This document shows positions 43,500 to 56,086 of a DNA stretch of 64,000 nucleotides, in pieces. Each line of letters opens with the position of its first letter. The stretch's first letter is position 1. Made by a program: the position numbers and the translations under genes. Location: NCBI GenBank assembly GCA_903813345.2, contig CAIIXF020000010.1, positions 7,061,169 through 7,125,168 on the forward strand. Reading direction: 5' to 3'. The notes under the pieces are model-generated. The model had not been told where the DNA came from and did not search any database. It saw only the letters and a program-made list of their open reading frames with translations. The DNA is from Owenia fusiformis. Taxonomy: Eukaryota; Annelida; Polychaeta; Sabellida; Oweniidae.

Positions 43500-45050
43500 T
43501 TGAGATTAACAAACTCTACTTATCAATTATTCTGTATTCATAGAATATTATTAATTTGATATATGAAAAGATTAATGACCTTTGACCTTTACATGCGTAC
43601 ATTATTATAAGATGTATGATATAAATACACACACCGGATGATTTACTCAATCTATATTATATAAAAATATATGTTATTAATAATATCTAAGAATAAGATC
43701 TTGCTAAGTAATTGGATCTTTTGTATCTGAGCATGTAAACTGACATCACTGATGCCATAAACTGACATTATTGATGTCATACAAACAGGTCTTAATGTCA
43801 ACCTTTGATATTATTTCTTTCAATGGTTCTCACTAAGCAAATGAAAATTTTGCTACTCCAAGAAAATAATGATACAAATTATATCTTATATTAACATACA
43901 AATGTTGATCATTTTTCATATTTCTGTAATCCTCATAAAACTTGATCAGGAATCAACGAATGAATATTTTGAAGAGATCGCGAGGAACATTTCATTCAGG
44001 GTCTATAGACTGAAGAACAGTCTTCCTGACTTACGCAGGAAATTACACTTCTCATTATGGACTATAGTCTTTCTCAAGAAAGTATCTGAGTAAGGAAAGA
44101 GTAGGGGAGAGATTGATGTTTTATCCTATACCCCGTGTGAGCTAATAAGTAGAAAGGTGAGAGTCAACAGAAAATGAAATTAAAGTAGAAAGTGAACAAC
44201 CAAACACCCTGAACACAAAGGTCAACCAAAACCTGAATGTTGTTGCATGCTACTGACTGAAGAGTTCACATTGAGAAATATTCACACGGAAGTCAATGGG
44301 ACATCTATGCTATTGGTTTAAAAAGTGTTCACATTTCAATATACAAGATACCATCATATAATAGGATATCGTAATTATTACGTCTTCATAAAAATTGCTA
44401 CGTCTGATTTTTTATTTTTACCATTGAATTCATAAAATTGTGTATATTTCTAATACCTTCTTTAGAATCTGTTATTATAATTATCATATACTATATATGT
44501 ATGTATATCTTTAAACTAAAATGTATTATAATGAAAAAGGTCAATAACATTGCTCACTGAAACAACTAATGAATTAATCTAATCATGCCATGATTCCATT
44601 TCAATGTTTTTCTGAACTTAACATTTTCAAATAACTTGACATTTGATCGACAAATAACAATAAAAAATACAGTTAAATCAATGTAATATCAACTAACAAC
44701 TCCGAATGTAAATATCCAATCGGAAAAGACAAATAACGTCATACTGGCATTGCCAGTAGAAAAAGAAAGAGAGAAAATCTTTATATAATTGGAAATATGA
44801 TCTGTGAAAACAACATTTTGATTCTGAATTGTTTAAACGAGAAACTAGCTTTGAGGCAGCAGAAATTTATATCAAGCTGAGAATTTCTTCATTTGTTTAG
44901 AAAATTGATTCTGTTTCCCTGATAAGTATCTATATCAATATCTGAAGGCATTGCTTTCAGAGTTTTAAACTATGGCAATAGTTCTTTCAACCAATTCCTC
45001 ACCAGAATCAAAAATGTCTGAAAGTACGATATTGTACAATTATGGGTATC
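43500..45050. other. AT-rich sequence without recognised genes
   Basis: A 74-residue plus-strand frame (43,869-44,093) includes ARNISFRVYRLKNSLPDLRR, but no splice partner or motif was found. Otherwise nothing recognised. Confidence 0.35.
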
Positions 45051-45059
45051 ACTGCAGAT

Positions 45060-45205
45060 CCAGAAACTTACAAGGGGGGGGGGAAATTGTAAGCCCCAAA
45101 AAGGCCCATTTTTTGAGGTCCTACACTATTTTGGGCCAATCAATTTTTTGGGCCCTAGAAATATTTTTGCCCCATCCCCCCCTCAACAATCCGCCAGTGG
45201 GTAGG
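45060..45205. repeat. Decayed repeat with G-run and C-run ends
   Basis: ttacaagggggggggg and cccatcccccctcaac bracket about 130 bp of gggcc/ggccc-rich sequence, reminiscent of the unit at 39.8-40.2 kb. Confidence 0.45.
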
Positions 45206-45344
45206 ATATCTATAACAGTGTTAGAACTGATTTGAGGACTAGGGTTGGACACCGTGACTAAGCAAGCATGCAGGTTTCCAAGGATAAATGGTGAAGATCT
45301 TTGGATAAACTCTCTATGCAAAGTTCAATACTCTATATTATACA

Positions 45345-45712
45345 GCAAATCCAGTCTAATCTGAATGCATTGGGACCAGCTAAAAGCCTTTGGATTAAGA
45401 ATTCACATTTTGAGTTTTTTGCATTTGTAACATTTTGGATGCTTATGTTTTAATATCATAACAATTCAGTGTTAAATCCATAATATTTGAGCAATTTTGT
45501 CAAAAACATGTGATTATTTGTGAAAAGTGTTCAGATTAGACAGGTTAATTTTTCAAGTATGAATTCAGTGCTAAAATTGGGAGGTGTTCACATTTCAAGA
45601 ATTTTTAAAGAGTCAAAGGAAGGGGAAAATGGGACTGAAAAAAAGTGCTCAAATTGGGGGGTGTTCGGATTAGCCAGGTGTTCGGATATACAGGTTAACA
45701 GTATTTCATAAT
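45345..45712. repeat. Repeat with GTGTTCGGATTAG words, possible element
   Basis: Left part atacagcaaatccagtctaa and right part agccaggtgttcggatatac, with related words gtgttcagattagacagg at 45,528 between them. The layout resembles the CAGTAAAACCTG family but the sequence differs. Confidence 0.4.
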
Positions 45713-45714
45713 TG

Positions 45715-47450
45715 TTTTTCTCTTCAATGAAGCAAAGAGAGCTGTATACATAGTTTAAAAATCTCCATTTCTTATCTTTAATTCATGGACTTTATTGATT
45801 TATCCAGGGTCTTGAATGTTAGATTCTGAAGAATAATTGATATTTTCCCAGAAATTAAGGTAACATGTAGAAAAGATTTGGTCAGGCATGAGAGATTTAT
45901 TTTAGTGATTACCCCGATAATATGGTCAAACTAGCAAATCAAGTTAATTGGAACTGGAATTCTAAGGCCAGGAAAGTAAATACTCTTGTTTCACGTCACC
46001 AGGATCCAAAATTTTAGATTCACCCACAAGCTCATCATTTTAGCATGAACTTTTGTCCTACATAGCTGAGAAAACAAACAGTATGATAATTCAATTTTGT
46101 TCTAGTGCTTGATATATATTGCTAAAGGCTCAATTCAAATTACATAGAGATGAAATGACAGTTATTTTGTGTCTACGTACGTCTTAATATACACTTTTTG
46201 AATATCTCGACAATGATTTACCATTTTTTGACGAACATCAATGAGCCAGTTCAACACTTTCTCCTAAAACCTAATACCATCTTCAGACCAACCAAAAAAC
46301 AACTAATTTTTCAACTGGCCTAGCAATACTTATTTTCCATACTCAATACATGTGCAATGAATAAGAGGATGAAAACTCAAATAAATCATCCTCTGAATGA
46401 TATTATTAGAAACAGCGGACTCCAGATGAAATATACATTATCTTATTTATAAAAGAATCACTTGTCTGGGGAAATAGGATGTCTCTAATCCTGACTGTTT
46501 AACACTGATTCCCCGAGCAATATATCATAATTAGAACAATAATATCAGCATATGAAAAACAAATTTTGCATGCCTATAGAAATATAGAAAATGTCATTGT
46601 ATTGGGACCGTGAAATCTGTCCATACGGTTTGGATATAAAAAACAGAATTAGTTATAATAAAAAGGTTCTTGTGTAGTCTAGGTTTGAATAATGACGATT
46701 CTCAGGTAAGGTTAATTACAAATTGATTACAGTAAATGATTTAAGGAAATCCTCCATAAATATTCATGCTTCTAAAGGAATTCTACCTCCCCTCTTTAAC
46801 CAGTTCTATTCTCCAGTCCCTCCACATCAGATAAAGGGGAGAATTTGACACAAACAAGACCAGAAACAGATCCTGAATTTATAGTTTTAAGAATACACTA
46901 TGGCCTGTTTAATGAAAACATTAGGATAGGCACTGTATACATATAAATGCATACAGACAGACAGCAAATATTTAATTTATAAATAATTTTACAAAACTGC
47001 TTTGTAATGAAGAGAACTCTGACCTACACAGAAAGAGCATGCAGCTTTTTGCACCAGTTGAATTCTTGACTGAAAAATAGACCATTCAAGTATAATTTAA
47101 TTTGATGAGTCATTGAAAACTGTCACTTATATTTGATTGACACCAATGACAGAATGAAAAATGAAGCTCATTTTCATTTAAAATTGATCATCTTTCCTAA
47201 TGAACTACTCTATAAAGAATAAATTACAAAGAATGAAATGAAAAATGTTATGTTATATTTCCTAATTAATCAATAGATGTATGTAACATATTAGAACTGA
47301 TTTTTATAAAAAAAAAAAAAACAATGCCCATGTCCAAATCGAAAGCCTTTAGCTTTAGCTTTAGCTTTGATTGATGTAAAATGTTAATATTTTAGAAAAT
47401 AGCTATGACATTAAGTGATAAAAGCAAAAATTATTGTAAAATTCAGTATA
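45715..47450. other. AT-rich sequence without recognised genes
   Basis: Contains a short ctttagctttagctttagct tract at 47,346-47,368 and a poly-A run near 47,308. No supported exon. Confidence 0.35.
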
Positions 47451-47481
47451 CAAGTGATAATAATGATAACAACAATGACAA

Positions 47482-47641
47482 GGCATTCATTTCACTATCT
47501 GTCATTTGTTACAGATGTGTACCACCAACCACAAAACACCAACAGCCGAATACCAACCACAAGCCACAAAAAAAGTTGTGGACCATAACATGTTACCAGT
47601 TGTGGTGGTGACATAATGTCACCACTTGTGGTGGTGACATA
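47482..47641 (+). mobile_element. Short complete-looking member of the ACAAGGCATT family
   Basis: Starts acaaggcattcatttcac, passes catttgttacagatgtg and caacagccgaataccaacca, and ends in the family's 3' hairpin, here duplicated: gttgtggtggtgacataatg followed by tgtcaccacttgtggtggtgacataat. Confidence 0.65.
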
Positions 47642-48061
47642 ATAAGGGAAAGGAAAGAGCAAGAATGAAAACATGTTACAATCCCTTAGTGAATCTTAAC
47701 CATGTCCCACCCAGTTCTTAATTCCCATCCTCATCATTTTCTTTCTGCATAACTTCATCTTTAAATAGTCCGATTATCATGATCATACTATTTCTCTTTC
47801 ATATGCCATGTTCAGATTTTTAAACTGCCATTTGGAAGTGTATATATTATGATTATTCCATACGATAAATCATGGTTAAATAACATGATAATTGTTTTGA
47901 GATAACATATACTTAGAATACACTTCAGTGTGATAATAAGTGAAATGAAGACTCAAAGAGCACAGAGTAACCTGGCTTATCTAGCCATGTGGATGCTATG
48001 TAAATAAGATCAGGAGGACAAGATAAATATCAATAGGCAAAATGGCAAGCAGGTAATGGAT

Positions 48062-50505
48062 GGGGTATCTATAGAGCACTGGATATCTTGTACTGTTTCA
48101 TTGAGTCCTTATACCTGACAAGTTCTCATTTGTAGATGGGGTATCTATAGAGCACTGGATATCTTGTACTGTTTCATTGAGTCTTTATACCTGACAAGTT
48201 CTCATTTGTGGTACTATCTATAGAGCACTGGATATCTTGTACTGTTTCAGTGAGTCCTTATACCTGACAAGTTCTCATTTGTGGATGGGGTATCTATAGA
48301 GCACTGGATATCTTGTACTGTTTCAGTGAGTCCTTATACCTGACAAGTTCTCATTTGTGGATGGGGTGTCTATAGAGCACTGGATATCTTGTACTCTGTT
48401 TCATTGAGTCTTTATACCTGACAAGTTCTCATTTGTGGTACTATCTATAGAGCACTGGATATCTTGTACTGTTTCAGTGAGTCCTTATACCTGACAAGTT
48501 CTCATTTGTGGATGGGGTATCTATAGAGCACTGGATATCTTGTACTCTGTTTTATTAAGTCCTTATACCTGACAAGTTCTCATTTGTGGATGGGGTATCT
48601 ATAGAGCACTGGATATCTTGTACTGTTTCATTGAGTCCTTATACCTGACAAGTTCTCATTTGTAGATGGGGTATCTATAGAGCATTGGATATCTTGTACT
48701 CTGTTTCATTGAGTCCTTATACCTGACAAGTTCTCATTTGTGGATGGGGTATCTATAGAGCACTGGATATCTTGTACTCTGTTTCATTGAGTCCTTATAC
48801 CTGACAAGTTCTCATTTGTGGATTGGGTATCTATAGAGCACTGGATATCTTGTACTCTGTTTCATTGAGTCCTTATACCTGACAAGTTCTCATTTGTAGA
48901 TGGGGTATCTATAGAGCACTGGATATCTTGTACTCTGTTTCATTGAGTCCTTATACCTGACAAGTTCTCATTTGTGGATGGGGTATCTATAGAGCACTGG
49001 ATATCTTGTACTGTTTCATTGAGTCCTTATACCTGACAAGTTCTCATTTGTGGATGGGGTATCTATAGAGCATTGGATATCTTGAACTCTGTTTCATTGA
49101 GTCCTTATACCTGACAAGTTCTCATTTGTGGATGGGGTATCTATAGAGCACTGGATATCTTGTACTGTTTCATTGAGTCCTTATACCTGACAAGTTCTCA
49201 TTTGTGGATGGGGTATCTATAGAGCACTGGATATCTTGAACTCTGTTTCATTGAGTCCTTATACCTGACAAGTTCTCATTTGTGGATGGGGTATCTATAG
49301 AGCACTGGATATCTTGTACTGTTTCATTGAGTCCTTATACCTGACAAGTTCTCATTTGTGGATGGGGTATCAATAGAGCACTGGATATCTTGTACTCAGT
49401 TTCAGTGAGTCCTTATACCTGACAAGTTCTCATTTGTGGATGGGGTATCTATAGAGCACTGGATATCTTGTACTGTTTCATTGAGTCCTTATACCTGACA
49501 AGTTCTCATTTGTGGATGGGGTATCTATAGAGCACTGGATATCTTGTACTCTGTTTCATTGAGTCCTTATACCTGACAAGTTCTCATTTGTGGATGGGGT
49601 ATCTATAGAGCACTGGATATCTTGTACTGTTTCATTGAGTCCTTATACCTGACAAGTTCTCATTTGTGGATGGGGTATCTATAGAGCACTGGATATCTTG
49701 TACTGTTTCATTGAGTCTTTATACCTGACAAGTTCTCATTTGTGGATGGGGTATCTATAGAGCACTGGATATCTTGTACTCTGTTTCATTGAGTCCTTAT
49801 ACCTGACAAGTTCTCATTTGTGGGGGTATCTATAGAGCACTGGATATCTTGTACTGTTTCATTGAGTCCTTATACCTGACAAGTTCTCATTTGTGGATGG
49901 GGTATCTATAGAGCACTGGATATCTTGTACTGTTTCATTGAGTCCTTATATCTGACAAGTTCTCATTTGTGGATGGGGTATCTATAGAGCACTGGATATC
50001 TTGTACTGTTTCATTGAGTCCTTATACCTGACAAGTTCTCATTTGTGGATGGGGTATCTATAGAGCACTGGATATCTTGTACTCTGTTTCATTGAGTCCT
50101 TATACCTGACAAGTTCTCATTTGTGGGGGTATCTATAGAGCACTGGATATCTTGTACTGTTTCATTGAGTCCTTATACCTGACAAGTTCTCATTTGTGGA
50201 TGGGGTATCTATAGAGCACTGGATATCTTGTACTGTTTCATTGAGTCTTTATACCTGACAAGTTCTCATTTGTGGATGGGGTATCTATAGAGCACTGGAT
50301 ATCTTGTACTCTGTTTCATTGAGTCCTTATACCTGACAAGTTCTCATTTGTGGATGGGGTATCTATATAGCACTGGATATCTTGTACTCTGTTTCATTGA
50401 GTCCTTATACCTGACAAGTTCTCATTTGTGGATGGGGTATCTATAGAGCACTGGATATCTTGTACTCTGTTTTATTAAGTCCTTATACCTGACAAGTTCT
50501 CATTT
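48062..50505 (+). repeat. 76/78-bp satellite, ~32 copies
   Basis: Units contain ggggtatctatagagcactg, gatatcttgtact and cttatacctgacaagttctc. Units differ mainly by a CT dinucleotide (tactgtttc, 76 bp, against tactctgtttc, 78 bp), by a shortened gtggtactatctatag form and by a gtgggggtatc form. Units are otherwise almost identical, indicating recent amplification or strong homogenisation. Neither strand keeps a coding frame. Confidence 0.95.
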
Positions 50506-50509
50506 GGGA

Positions 50510-51655
50510 GTACCTTTAAAAATGTTTTTGGTCAATAGCAAGAATTTAAAAGAGAGCTTATCTCACCAATATGACTGTACATCAATACCAGGGAATTTTG
50601 GAAAGGCTTAGAGAAATGAAATTAAAGGCAATTCTATTTCTGTCTCTATGCAAAACCAATCCAACCTATACAGATATAGAACTAGATTTTCAAAAAAAAA
50701 GTATAAAACCATTTTTCACAGCTTGAGTAAATTTTCACTTTTTTTGTTGAGAGTATAATAAAAAGAAAATAACTGACAGGTTGGTCTACATTGTAAAAGT
50801 TTGGTCGCATGAAACAGGATTTTTTTCTTGGCCTTAACTTATTAGACCAGCCTTGAATCAGGAAGCACTTCATTTAATTATACTTTGAGAAATGATATTT
50901 CAAATTCAGTAGAAAACCCAAATGAGTTTTTCAATAGCCATGAATATTCCAATACTCTGATTTATTAAAGTCCCCCTTTATCTTTGGCTTGTATATACTC
51001 TTTCCAGAGATAGTAGAGACTAATGGAAACCCGAAATAGAAATATTCTAGTGTGGGTTAACAGAAAAAGCCATAGGCATTAAGAATGTCATCGTACATTG
51101 TTAATAAAAGGAAAATCAAAGAAAACTTAACATTTGAGAAATCCTATCTTGAGATAAAAGAAGCGCTCAAAGAAAGAAAATTTGATCCTATGACATATTA
51201 AGCGCTAGAATCTATCACAGACAGATATTGAAGCAAAGTGTGATAAGTTCACTGGCAAATTAAATCATCTTCAAGGATGCATAAGTTCTTCAAAACAAAT
51301 GCTAGATAATGTAATATGTAGCATGATAGATAGAATAAGTCTCCTATTTTTCATAGCTGATTTATTGCATTCCCCACAGGAAATCTATGTGTGTAAGTCA
51401 GGGTCATGATGTCATCCTTATCAATTAAGGTTATTTCCTTAGCTCAAGCCATGATAGTACAGACAGTTTAATGATTAAAGAGGGCCAGATTATAAATACG
51501 GCCAATGACTAACCAGAAATATAGGCACCCAGAAATGGGAGGAATGATCTAGGTCCAAGGACCTTCCAGAGTACGTTTTTCATAGTTGCAAGAAAACATC
51601 TTCACTAATAGCAATTAATAATAACTACTGGTTATCAAAACATTTTAAACTATCG
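50510..51655. other. AT-rich sequence without recognised genes
   Basis: No exon with good splice sites, RNA gene or repeat recognised. Confidence 0.35.
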
Positions 51656-51663
51656 GTGAGTAT

Positions 51664-51870
51664 AAAGGGTGCCCCAAAAAATTGTACCGACACCACACCT
51701 CCCTTTTTAACCCAACACAGGGATTTCAATCATGGTGCTTGGGAGAGACTTGAAAGAAAGAACAATGTGCTCTGACAAAAGGCTTCTAGTGCAAGCTATG
51801 ATGACAGAAACTGTTTTTTAGATATAGACACGCCCCCTTTGAAAATTTCTTGGTACGACCCTGCAATCTT
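51664..51870. mobile_element. Remnant with AGGGTGCCCCAAAAAATTGTACC end
   Basis: The left end agggtgccccaaaaaattg resembles the termini of short DNA elements. At the right, cttggtacgaccctgc is roughly inverted. Arms match poorly and no duplication was seen. A single similar end, cagggtgttaaaaaacagga, occurs at 25,044. Confidence 0.35.
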
Positions 51871-51874
51871 AACT

Positions 51875-52635
51875 AGAACTATTCAAGCATTCTTTGAAGT
51901 GATTTTATACGCCAGAGAAATGAAGTTAAGGAGGTGAAAGCAATGACTTATATCATAGTATACACAGTCAAGCCTCATTAAAAACATTCACTTCAAACAG
52001 TAGTAAAACCCTCTTTAATCTTAAATTTTCTATTACTGAATCCTACCCATAAAAAATCCTCATGATCTCATCTTAAAATCTCAATAAAATAAGGATAAAA
52101 ATTAGTTGAATTAACAAGGAAAAAAGTACATGACCGTGTAGTGACCATGAGATGTGTATAAAAATGTCTTTTTTCATGCAATTAGAAAAATATCAGAGTA
52201 AAATTAGTAAAAAAATCGAGGAGTTGAAGAACATTTGAGAGTGATTGATTCTAAATGAGAAAACACTTGAAAATATCCATAAATGATCAAAAGATCTAAA
52301 AATGACTGATTTCTTAACTTGTATACTATGTAGATGGAATAATAACAACTAAGATGTGGGTTTGCTGGAGGCAGAACTAAGGCAAGTTGGCTAATGGAAA
52401 CGTAGAACTAATCCTATTGTAATGGGATCATAGATCTTAAAATGATAAATGTGAAATTTCCATGGCATAACAAAGTATATTTCAGTGAAAGTAGGGCAAC
52501 GTGACCGAATATTATGGTTTTCATTTATTATGTACTTTTTCCAAGTGAATTAAAAATGATGACTTAGTGATGGTATAATAACATCAAATATTGACAATGA
52601 TAATTATTGTATATTTACAATTAAGTTCACATTAC
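51875..52635. other. AT-rich sequence without recognised genes
   Basis: Nothing recognised. Confidence 0.35.
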
Positions 52636-52829
52636 AATGGAAGGGACCTATTCAAAATATGAAAACCAGAACAACGGCAACGCCAAAGCGTAGCGAATCC
52701 CATCGAACATTTTTCAAAAGGGGCACCTTCTACCAAAAGTGTCATTAGACAGTGTGCCATGCTTATAATATTCACATACCAAATATGAACACAAGGCATT
52801 AACATGACAAAATGTCACCACCTAAAACA

Positions 52830-54130
52830 ATTTGGTCAATTTAAAGCAAGTTGGAAAATACCTTTTGACCTTAAGAAGAACTTCTGAGAACATGTAGATG
52901 ATTTTGAAAAAAAAATTAGTCAATTTGAAGCAAGTTGAAAAAAAGACCTTTTTGACCTTGAGAAGGTCATTAAAGGTCAAAGATCAAATCTAAAGTCAGA
53001 TTTGAACTTCTGAGAACTTGTAAAGTCAAATTTGAACTTCTGAAAAGATGTAGATGATTTTGAAAAAAAAAATTGGTCAATTTGAAGCAAGTTGAAAACA
53101 GACCTTTTTGACCTTTTTTGACCTTGAGAAGGTCATTAAAGGTCAAATGTCAAATCTAAAGTCAGATTTGAATTTCTGAGAACATGTAGATGATTTTGAA
53201 AAAAAGAATTAGTCAATTTGAAGCAAGTTGAAAAAAGACCTTTTTGACCTTTTTTGACCTTGAGAAGGTCAAATGTCAAATCTAAAGTCATATTTAAATT
53301 GACCTTTTTTGACATTGAGAAGGTCATTGAAGGTCAAATGTCATATCTTAAGTCAGATTTGAATTTCTGAGAACACGTAGATGATTTTGAAAAAAAAATT
53401 TGGTCAATTTGAAGCAAGTTGAAAACAGACCTTTTTGACCTTGAGAAGGTCATTGAAGGTCAAATGTCAAATCTAAAGTCAGATTTGAAAGTCAAATGTC
53501 AAATCTAAAGTCAGATTTGAATTTCTGAGAACATGTAGATGATTTTGAAAAAAAATTTAGTCAATGTGAAGCAAGTTGAAAAAAGACCTTTTTGACCTTG
53601 AGAAGGTCATTGAAGGTCAAATGTCAAATCTTAAGTCAGATTTGAATTTCTGAGAACACGTAGATGATTTTGAAAAAAAAATTTAGTCAATTTGAAGCAA
53701 GTTGAAAACAGACCTTTTTGACCTTTTTTGACCTTGAGAAGGTCATTGAAGGTCAAATGTCAAATCTAAAGTCAGATTTGAAGGTCAAATGTCAAATCTA
53801 AAGTCAGATTTGAATTTCTGAGAACATGTAGATGATTTTGAAAAAAAATTTAGTCAATGTGAAGCAAGTTGAAAAAAGACCTTTTTGACCTTGAGAAGGT
53901 CATTGAAGGTCAAATGTCAAATCTAAAGTCAGATTTGAAGGTCAAATGTCAAATCTAAAGTCAGATTTGAATTTCTGAGAACATGTAGATGATTTTGAAA
54001 AAAAATTTAGTCAATGTGAAGCAAGTTGAAAAAAGACCTTTTTGACCTTGAGAAGGTCATTGAAGGTCAAATGTCAAATCTAAAGTCAGATTTGAACTTC
54101 TGAGAAGATGTAGATGATTTAGAAAAAAAT
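52830..54130 (+). repeat. ~135-bp tandem array rich in AGGTCA/TGACCT half-sites, copy A
   Basis: Nine or ten units share gtcaatttgaagcaagttga, gacctttttgaccttgag, aaggtcattgaaggtcaaat and gagaacatgtagatgatttt. Some units carry an additional internal duplication of gtcaaatctaaagtcagatt. Confidence 0.9.
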
Positions 54131-54181
54131 TGAAGTCAGTCTAAACAGTATTTGTTAAGTTATAGGAAGTTGTAAGAAATT

Positions 54182-54245
54182 GTTACAGACGCCGGACGCC
54201 AGACGCCGGACGCCAGACGCCGGACGCCGGACGCCGGACGCCAAC
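54182..54245 (+). repeat. (GACGCCG/GACGCCA)n tract
   Basis: Eight or nine 7-bp units near the 3' end of the Helentron-like copy A. Copy B has only two or three at 57,709-57,727. Confidence 0.85.
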
Positions 54246-55065
54246 CACCAACCGCCGTCGCAAAAAAACGGAGACCATAACAATATGTCACCACTTTTTG
54301 GTGGTGACATAAAAATCGCTCTACTACTTTTCGAGTTATAGTAAAATACGTTAAAATGGTGGCCATTTTGAAAAATGGCTGTCTTCTACCAAAAGTCTCA
54401 TTAAACAGTGTGCCATGCTTATAGGGATTCACATACCAAATATGAACAAAATTGCTCCACTACTTTTCGAGTTATAGTAAAATACATTAAAATGGCGGCC
54501 ATTTTGAAAAATTACCGCCCTCTACCAAAAGTGTCATTAGACAGTGTGCCATGCTTATACGTATTAACATACCAAATATGAACAAAATCGCTCCACTACT
54601 TTTCGAGTTTTAGTAAAATAAGTTAAAATGGCGGCCATTTTTCAAAATGTCCGCCATTTTTCAAAATGGCCGCCTTCTACCAAAAGTGTCATTAGACAGT
54701 GTGCCATGCTTATAGTATTCACATACCAAATATGAACAAAATCGCTCCACTACTTTTCGAGTTACAGCAAAAATCGTAAAATAACGAGTAAAGGCCGCCA
54801 TTTTTCAAGATGGCTGCCATGTGCTTTTTAATATCTGCATTTCTAGCTTTATTAATGTCCTATATAATTTTTTTTACATTTAAAAAATATTGCTTTTACA
54901 GTTTTACATATTGCACCTAAATTACTGTAAAATCGACAGTAAAATGGCCGCCATTTTTAAATGAGCGGCCATTTTGAAAATCGGCTTTCAAGCAGAACTT
55001 CTACCCCCATAGGGTATATGTGTACAAAATATGAATAAAATCGGGCCAACAGTATTTGAGTTATT

Positions 55066-55138
55066 GCCCGGACGGACGGACGGACGTACGTACGGACGGA
55101 CGTACGTACGGACGGACGTACGTACGGACGGACGGAGG
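55066..55138 (+). repeat. (GGACGGACGTACGTAC)n tract
   Basis: Alternating gacggacg and gtacgtac words near the right end of the 52.7-55.2 kb element. Minus-strand frames across it read Arg-Pro-Ser-Val repeats, which are artefacts. Confidence 0.85.
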
Positions 55139-55225
55139 CGTTCCCTATATCCCTCCGAACTTCGTTCGATGGGATAATAAGCACCCAAATCTGTAAGAGG
55201 GTATATGCGTTAGATACTGGAAAGG

Positions 55226-55485
55226 TAAGATATATAAGGTATACAACATGACAAACTGCCACATCCTGCAAGTGGTTACAGAAGTTTGACAATATGTTAC
55301 AGACACATCTGCCAATGCCATAATCATTCAAGGCATACACATGCAAAATGTCACTGCCTGCCATTTGTTACAGATACTGACCATCAACTACCAAACACCA
55401 AATACCGACCACCAAACACCATCCACAAAAAAGTTGGAGAGTACAGATATAACAATGTGTCAACACTTCTAGTTGTTACATAATT
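55226..55485 (+). mobile_element. Two tandem partial members of the ACAAGGCATT family
   Basis: A first partial unit (about 55,235-55,300, ccacatcctgcaagtggttacag) is followed by a second starting tcaaggcatacacatgcaaa at 55,328. The second continues catttgttacagatactg and ends tgtgtcaacacttctagttg, a degraded 3' hairpin. Confidence 0.55.
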
Positions 55486-55489
55486 AACT

Positions 55490-56085
55490 TCATTGTTTTT
55501 AGCATGAATAACTGTTTTGACACAGCCCCTAGGTAATTGAGATGGTGCCAATGGAGTTGCGTAATGGAAGTTAAATGTTCCCTATAATGTTTCAATCAAC
55601 ATGTTTAAAAAATCAACATTAGCCACATTATGCAGACATAAAACATCTGTGAATACATCAGACAAATGATCGTGCATGAAGGGAATGAAATACCATCATT
55701 ACATCACCATAAATGAAATCAATTCAGTCATGATTTGATCATAATGAAACCAGTGATTTCATCGTAAATGAAATCAAAGGTGTCATGATTCAAACGTAAA
55801 CGAAGCTAGTTGCTGGATATAAATTGCAACACATGGTTTAGTGCCTTCTTTGAGTTGTTATCACTCATTAGAGGACAAACTATTGCTCCAAAGCTGTCAC
55901 AGTTGAATTAGATCCACGCTTCATTGAATTCACATACATGCAATCACTCAGATGCTTTGTAATCCTGCTGACATTGTATTCCCAGCTGAACATATATAGT
56001 CTACTGAGTCATGATTTACTGTAGCAAAAAGTCAATGACTATCATGGCCTAGTGATCTTAAGTATATGATTAGAAGTGCAAGGGG
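55490..56085. other. AT-rich sequence between repeat elements
   Basis: A local inverted/direct repetition of tcatgatttgatcataatg and aaatgaaatca words occurs at 55,700-55,800. No gene recognised. Confidence 0.35.
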
Positions 56086-56086
56086 A

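Larger units (their letters stand above)
52791..54311 (+). mobile_element. Helentron-like element, copy A, with internal tandem array
   Basis: Starts acaaggcattaacatgacaa then atgtcaccacct, and ends with a hairpin, tgtcaccac-ttttt-ggtggtgaca, followed by ta. Between the ends lies an array of ~135-bp units (about 52,830-54,130), then a (GACGCCG)n tract and caaccaccaaccgccg. The host repeat reads tatgaac/aaaatcgct on the two sides and tatgaacaaaatcgctcc elsewhere, so insertion left no target duplication. A conserved 5' end, a 3' hairpin, a variable tandem core and no duplication are features of Helentron-associated elements. No Rep/helicase frame is present. Confidence 0.65.
52690..55170 (+). 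mobile_element. Repeat element with ~140-bp units, interrupted by a Helentron-like insertion
   Basis: Outer ends carry cccatcgaac (52,700) and gttcgatggg (55,163), inverted. The body repeats a ~140-bp unit with ccactacttttcgagttata, aaaatggcggccatttt, ctaccaaaagtgtcattaga and gtgccatgcttata near 54,315, 54,455, 54,592 and 54,745, plus a first partial unit at 52,720-52,790. A (GGAC/GTAC)n tract precedes the right end. The unit is cut at tatgaac/aaaatcgct by the element 52,791-54,311. Confidence 0.65.

Noticed and set aside
47346-47368. ctttagctttagctttagct as an interstitial telomere repeat
   Set aside because: Only about three units of TTTAGC, not TTAGGG, and no extended array.
54160-55364. 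Minus-strand frames with Arg/Pro/Ser/Val or Ala/Ser/Gly repeats
   Set aside because: They translate GACGCCG and GGACGTAC microsatellites at element ends.
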